Positions 23,191 to 25,359 of a DNA stretch of 25,359 nt are shown one piece after another. Location: assembly GCA_964535025.1 (NCBI GenBank), contig CAZHRW010000123.1:1-25359 (forward strand). Reading direction: 5' to 3'. The notes under the pieces were generated by a model that was given only the letters and a program-made list of their open reading frames with translations, searched no databases and was not told where the DNA came from. The stretch's first letter is position 1. Each line of letters opens with the position of its first letter. The position numbers were made by a program, and so were the translations under genes. This DNA is from JAAYZK01 sp964535025 (GTDB lineage: Bacteria > Planctomycetota > Phycisphaerae > SM23-33 > FEN-1343).

Positions 23191-23730
23191 ATGAGAACTC
23201 TGTTTGCTGCTCTGACTATCGTCGCTCTCGCCGGCTCGGCCGTCGCATTCCCCGGTGGCAACACGGACAAGCCCCAGGGCCCGATGACCCTTTACATCGA
23301 TGGCGCAGGCGCCGGCACCATCGTCAATGAAGGCGACAGCGCCTTCCAGTTCGACGGCTACACCATCGCGGGCGAGGGTGGGTACACGTTCAATGAAGAC
23401 GGTGCCTTCAAGTCGCTCGGAAGCCGTGCGCCGACGGAGGCGGATCTCGCCACTAAGCTGGGCTTTGGCGTGTATTCCTTTGGTGCCCTGACCTCGGCGG
23501 ACGGGATGATCTCCGATGCTTCGCTGAGCGCCGTCGCCATCCTTGGCGCCGGCGGCAGTTTCGATCTCGGTGATGTGGACTTCGCTGGCAACCCCGGCCA
23601 GGCCGACCTGACGTTCACCTACATCGACTCCGCCACCGGCGGCAGTTGGGAAGGCGCCGTCGTTCCCGAGCCGGCCACGATGAGCCTGCTGGGCCTGGGC
23701 GCGCTGGCCCTGATCCGTCGTCGTCGTTAA
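23191..23730 (+). CDS. PEP-CTERM surface protein, tandem copy A
   Basis: This 179-residue exported protein has a signal peptide (MRTLFAALTIVALAGSAVA) with the mature protein beginning near FPGGNTDKPQGP. The ectodomain is small and rich in Gly, Asp and beta-strand patterns (FQFDGYTIAG, DLTFTYID). It ends in the PEP-CTERM sorting tail: VPEP motif, hydrophobic helix and four arginines. In bacteria with exosortase, this tail is processed and links the protein to export or exopolysaccharide assembly. The function of the ectodomain is unknown. AAGGAGAG (23179-23186) precedes the ATG. The mature part matches copy B at roughly 85-88% by eye, while the signal peptides are far more different. It is monocistronic, with a strong terminator behind it. 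Confidence 0.9.
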   Translation: MRTLFAALTIVALAGSAVAFPGGNTDKPQGPMTLYIDGAGAGTIVNEGDSAFQFDGYTIAGEGGYTFNEDGAFKSLGSRAPTEADLATKLGFGVYSFGALTSADGMISDASLSAVAILGAGGSFDLGDVDFAGNPGQADLTFTYIDSATGGSWEGAVVPEPATMSLLGLGALALIRRRR

Positions 23731-23763
23731 GCTGAACTGAAGCTGTACCTGAAGCAATCCGAG

Positions 23764-23794
23764 GCCCCCGGCGATGCGTCGTCGGGGGCTTTTT
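23764..23794 (+). terminator. Intrinsic terminator after PEP-CTERM copy A
   Basis: GCCCCCGGCGA and TCGTCGGGGGC form an 11-base-pair stem with one wobble around a 4-base loop, followed by TTTTT. The sequence nearly matches the terminator after copy B. Confidence 0.9.
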
Positions 23795-23846
23795 CCTGCG
23801 CCGACCCTGGCGCCGACCGCGGCGGCCCGAAAGGCCAAGAACCCGC

Positions 23847-23875
23847 TTGACAGAATTCGCATCTCGTGCTATAAG
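23847..23875 (+). promoter_or_regulatory. Sigma70-like promoter of PEP-CTERM copy B
   Basis: TTGACA (23847-23852) and TATAAG (23870-23875) are spaced by 17 bases. The spacer (ATTCGCATCTCGTGC) is nearly the same as that of copy C, and TAGATGGAC follows in both. Predicted start is near 23882. Confidence 0.8.
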
Positions 23876-23881
23876 CAGTAG

Positions 23882-24084
23882 TAGATGGACCGGTCCCAAC
23901 GAGGGCACATCCGCCGCGGACCGGCCAGACGCACCGTCGTCAAATCATGGAGCCTCGCGGGTCGGCTGTGTGGCCGGCCGTCGTAAAGGATGGCGGAAAC
24001 GGGAGGGCTTACCGTTCTGTACGCATCCTCTCTGAAGCGAGGTTTGTACGGATGTGCTCTTGCTGAGAGAGAAAGGGTATCCTA
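23882..24084 (+). promoter_or_regulatory. Structured 5' leader of PEP-CTERM copy B
   Basis: A leader of about 203 bases shares ordered blocks with the leader of copy C. CCGGTCC (23890-23896) pairs with GGACCGG (23918-23924). ATGGAGCCTCGC begins at 23947, with an AGCC/GGCT hairpin (23951-23967). GGCCGTCGTAA lies at 23976-23986 and CTTACCGTTCTG at 24008-24019. Near the end, GCATCC (24023-24028) can pair with GGATGT (24050-24055), while the overlapping CCTC (24027-24030) can pair with GAGG (24039-24042). CTCTCT (24028-24033) can also pair with AGAGAG just before the ribosome binding site AAAGGG. These mutually exclusive pairings suggest a switch. No known class is recognised. Confidence 0.55.
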
Positions 24085-24624
24085 ATGAAGAAGCTGATTC
24101 CTATGCTGGTGGTACTGTTGGTCGCCGGGGCGGCCGTCGCGTTCCCCGGGGGCAACACGGACAAGCCGCAGGGCCCGTTGACCCTCTACATCGATACCGC
24201 CGGCGCCGGCACCATCGTCAATGAGGGCGACGCCGCCTTCCAGTTCGACGGCTACACCGTCGCGGGCGAGGGCGACTACACCTTCAACGAAGACCGTGCC
24301 TTTGTGTCACTCGGTAGCCGCGCGCCGGCAGAGTCGGATCTCGCCACCAAGCTCGGCTTTGGCGTGTATTCCTTTGGCGCCCTGACCTCGTTGGACGGGA
24401 TGATCTCCGACGCTTCGCTGAGCGGCATCGCCACCATTGGCGCCGGCGACAGCTTCGATCTCGGCGATGTGGTGTTTGGCGGCAGCCCCACCCAGGCCGA
24501 CCTGACGTTCACCTACATCGACTCCGCGTCCGAGGGCAGTTGGGAAGGCGCCGTTGTCCCCGAGCCGGCCACGATGAGCCTGCTGGGCCTGGGCGCGCTG
24601 GCCCTGATCCGTCGGCGTCGCTAG
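24085..24624 (+). CDS. PEP-CTERM surface protein, tandem copy B
   Basis: This 179-residue paralog of copy A has signal peptide MKKLIPMLVVLLVAGAAVA, mature start FPGGNTDKPQGP and the identical C-terminal sorting tail (VPEPATMSLLGLGALALIR then RRR). AAAGGG lies about eight bases before the ATG. The signal peptide start (MKKLIPML) is shared with copy C rather than copy A, while the ectodomain is closer to A. That pattern fits gene conversion or stepwise tandem duplication. The gene has its own promoter, leader and terminator, so the three copies can be regulated independently. Exosortase-dependent surface location is inferred from the tail. Confidence 0.9.
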   Translation: MKKLIPMLVVLLVAGAAVAFPGGNTDKPQGPLTLYIDTAGAGTIVNEGDAAFQFDGYTVAGEGDYTFNEDRAFVSLGSRAPAESDLATKLGFGVYSFGALTSLDGMISDASLSGIATIGAGDSFDLGDVVFGGSPTQADLTFTYIDSASEGSWEGAVVPEPATMSLLGLGALALIRRRR

Positions 24625-24656
24625 GCGGAACTGAAGCTGTATCTGATGCGACCTGA

Positions 24657-24690
24657 AGCCCCCGGCGATTCGTCGTCGGGGGCTTTCTTC
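24657..24690 (+). terminator. Intrinsic terminator after PEP-CTERM copy B
   Basis: AGCCCCCGGCGA and TCGTCGGGGGCT form a 12-base-pair stem with one wobble capped by a TTCG tetraloop, followed by TTTCTTC. Confidence 0.9.
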
Positions 24691-24736
24691 TGCGCCGACG
24701 ACGACGGTCCGACAGTTCGCCGCGGGATAATCCGCC

Positions 24737-24765
24737 TTGACGAGAATCGCATCTCGCGCTATAAC
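24737..24765 (+). promoter_or_regulatory. Sigma70-like promoter of PEP-CTERM copy C
   Basis: TTGACG (24737-24742) and TATAAC (24760-24765) are spaced by 17 bases. The spacer contains GAATCGCATCTCGCGC, almost the same as copy B. Predicted start is near 24772. Confidence 0.78.
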
Positions 24766-24771
24766 CACGAG

Positions 24772-24964
24772 TAGATGGACGGGTTACGCGACAAGGTGCA
24801 TCTGCCGCGGCCCGGCTGGACACATCGTCGGATGATGGAGCCTCGCAGGTCGGCTGTGTCGTCGGCCGTCGTAAGGGAAACGCGTGGCCTTACCGTTCTG
24901 CACGTATCCCTTCTGGAACGAGGCCTGCACGGATGTACTGGTCCTAAGGGAGAAAGGGTATCCC
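24772..24964 (+). promoter_or_regulatory. Structured 5' leader of PEP-CTERM copy C
   Basis: A leader of about 193 bases has the same blocks in the same order as copy B. The first stem is CGGGTT (24780-24785) with GGCCCG (24809-24814), which pairs with different bases from copy B. ATGGAGCCTCGC begins at 24835, with an AGCC/GGCT hairpin (24839-24855). GGCCGTCGTAA lies at 24864-24874 and CTTACCGTTCTG at 24889-24900. GTATCC (24904-24909) can pair with GGATGT (24931-24936), and the overlapping CCTT (24909-24912) with GAGG (24920-24923). CCCTT (24908-24912) is also complementary to the ribosome binding site AAGGG (24954-24958). Confidence 0.55.
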
Positions 24965-25359
24965 ATGAAGAAGTTGATTCCCATGCTGTTGGTCATGGCC
25001 GTCACCGGGTCGGCCGTCGCATTCCCCGGTGGCAACACGGACAAGCCGCAAGGCCCGCTGAGCCTCTACATCGACGCCGCCGGCATAGGCACCATCATGA
25101 ACGACGGCATCGAGCCGTTCCAGTTCGACGGGTACACCATCGCGGGTAACAATGGATACACCTTCAACGAAGCCGTCGGCGAAGCGAGGCCTTTCAAGTC
25201 GATCGGCACCCGCGCCCTTACGGACGGGGGCATCCTCGCCGCCAAGCTTGGTTTCGGCGTCTACACCTTTGGTGCGCTGACGAGCCAGGACGACCTGGTC
25301 TCGGATGGTTCGCTGAGCGGCGTCGCCATCCTTCAGCCCGGCGACAGCTTCGATCTCGG
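24965..25359 (+). CDS. PEP-CTERM paralog, tandem copy C (partial, cut by window end)
   Basis: The gene starts at the ATG at 24965 with AAGGG six bases upstream and stays open to the window edge (131 codons seen). The signal peptide is MKKLIPMLLVMAVTGSAVA and the mature protein begins FPGGNTDKPQGP as in copies A and B. The ectodomain is more diverged than the other pair and has about five extra residues after YTFNE (AVGEARPF). FGVY and FGALTS landmarks and the PGDSFDLG segment are kept. The sorting tail should follow beyond the window but is not seen. Confidence 0.88.
   Translation, partial: MKKLIPMLLVMAVTGSAVAFPGGNTDKPQGPLSLYIDAAGIGTIMNDGIEPFQFDGYTIAGNNGYTFNEAVGEARPFKSIGTRALTDGGILAAKLGFGVYTFGALTSQDDLVSDGSLSGVAILQPGDSFDL

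Larger units (their letters stand above)
23191..25359 (+). repeat. Tandem array of PEP-CTERM gene units
   Basis: Gene starts at 23191, 24085 and 24965 are spaced by 894 and 880 bases. Copies B and C share the promoter spacer, leader blocks, ribosome binding site context (GAAAGGGTATCC) and coding sequence. The terminators after A and B are nearly the same. The repeated unit therefore includes the regulatory DNA, not only the gene. The array may continue past the window. Confidence 0.85.

Noticed and set aside
23882..24084. Assignment of the leader to a c-di-GMP (GEMM) riboswitch
   Set aside because: The characteristic GGGCAAACC, ACGCAAAGCC and GGTAGC-type blocks are not present; only short GC-rich resemblances were found.
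24775..25149. Open frame running through the copy C leader into the gene
   Set aside because: It is out of frame with the PEP-CTERM gene and becomes Arg/His-rich after the overlap. The real gene starts at 24965 in another frame.

Overview
The window looks like GC-rich chromosomal DNA from a planctomycete, most likely the Phycisphaerae. That placement is an inference. It rests on three exported proteins ending in a PEP-CTERM tail (VPEPATMSLLGLGAL then RRRR), a secreted protein with a tandem dockerin-like calcium-binding end, a creatininase-family gene pair, and a type I sulfatase beside a heparinase II/III-like lyase. No tRNA, rRNA, CRISPR array, phage or transposase is visible.

Layout. (1) 287-2591 (+): a GNAT acetyltransferase, an MlaF-like ABC ATPase and an MlaD/MCE-like protein, with start and stop codons overlapping. 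No MlaE-like permease is present. (2) 2601-6215 (-): an HtrA/DegP-like lipoprotein protease followed by a larger exported PDZ protein that appears to be a degenerate protease relative. (3) 6402-7214 (+): a creatininase-family amidohydrolase. (4) 7562-15421 (+): a complete Dpp/Opp-type peptide ABC transporter operon of a binding protein, two permeases and two ATPases. The binding protein is about twice the usual size and carries a duplicated helical insert. (5) 15620-16819 (+): a secreted dockerin-tailed protein with its own promoter and terminator. (6) 16931-17752 (+): a second, divergent creatininase-family protein. (7) 17765-20861 (-): a heparinase II/III-like protein and an M14 carboxypeptidase, divergent from a type I sulfatase at 21010-22449 (+). 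None of these three has an obvious signal peptide. (8) 22450-25359 (+): three tandem paralogous PEP-CTERM genes, the last cut by the window edge. Each has its own sigma70-like promoter and a long structured 5' leader. The first two are followed by strong hairpin terminators, and the third gene's end lies outside the window.

How the parts fit. Regions 3-7 suggest a scavenging and catabolic neighbourhood: uptake of peptides or similar oligomers, amide hydrolysis, and breakdown of sulfated or uronic-acid polysaccharide. The PEP-CTERM genes are a separate surface-protein module whose exosortase is not in the window. The most unusual feature is the repeated leader in region 8. Two copies (23882-24084 and 24772-24964) share conserved blocks, wobble-compensated stems and overlapping alternative pairings near the ribosome binding site. 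The first gene has a leader about twice as long, with at least five hairpins. This is a candidate cis-regulatory RNA family that I cannot match to a known class. The second notable item is the duplicated insert in the oversized binding protein.
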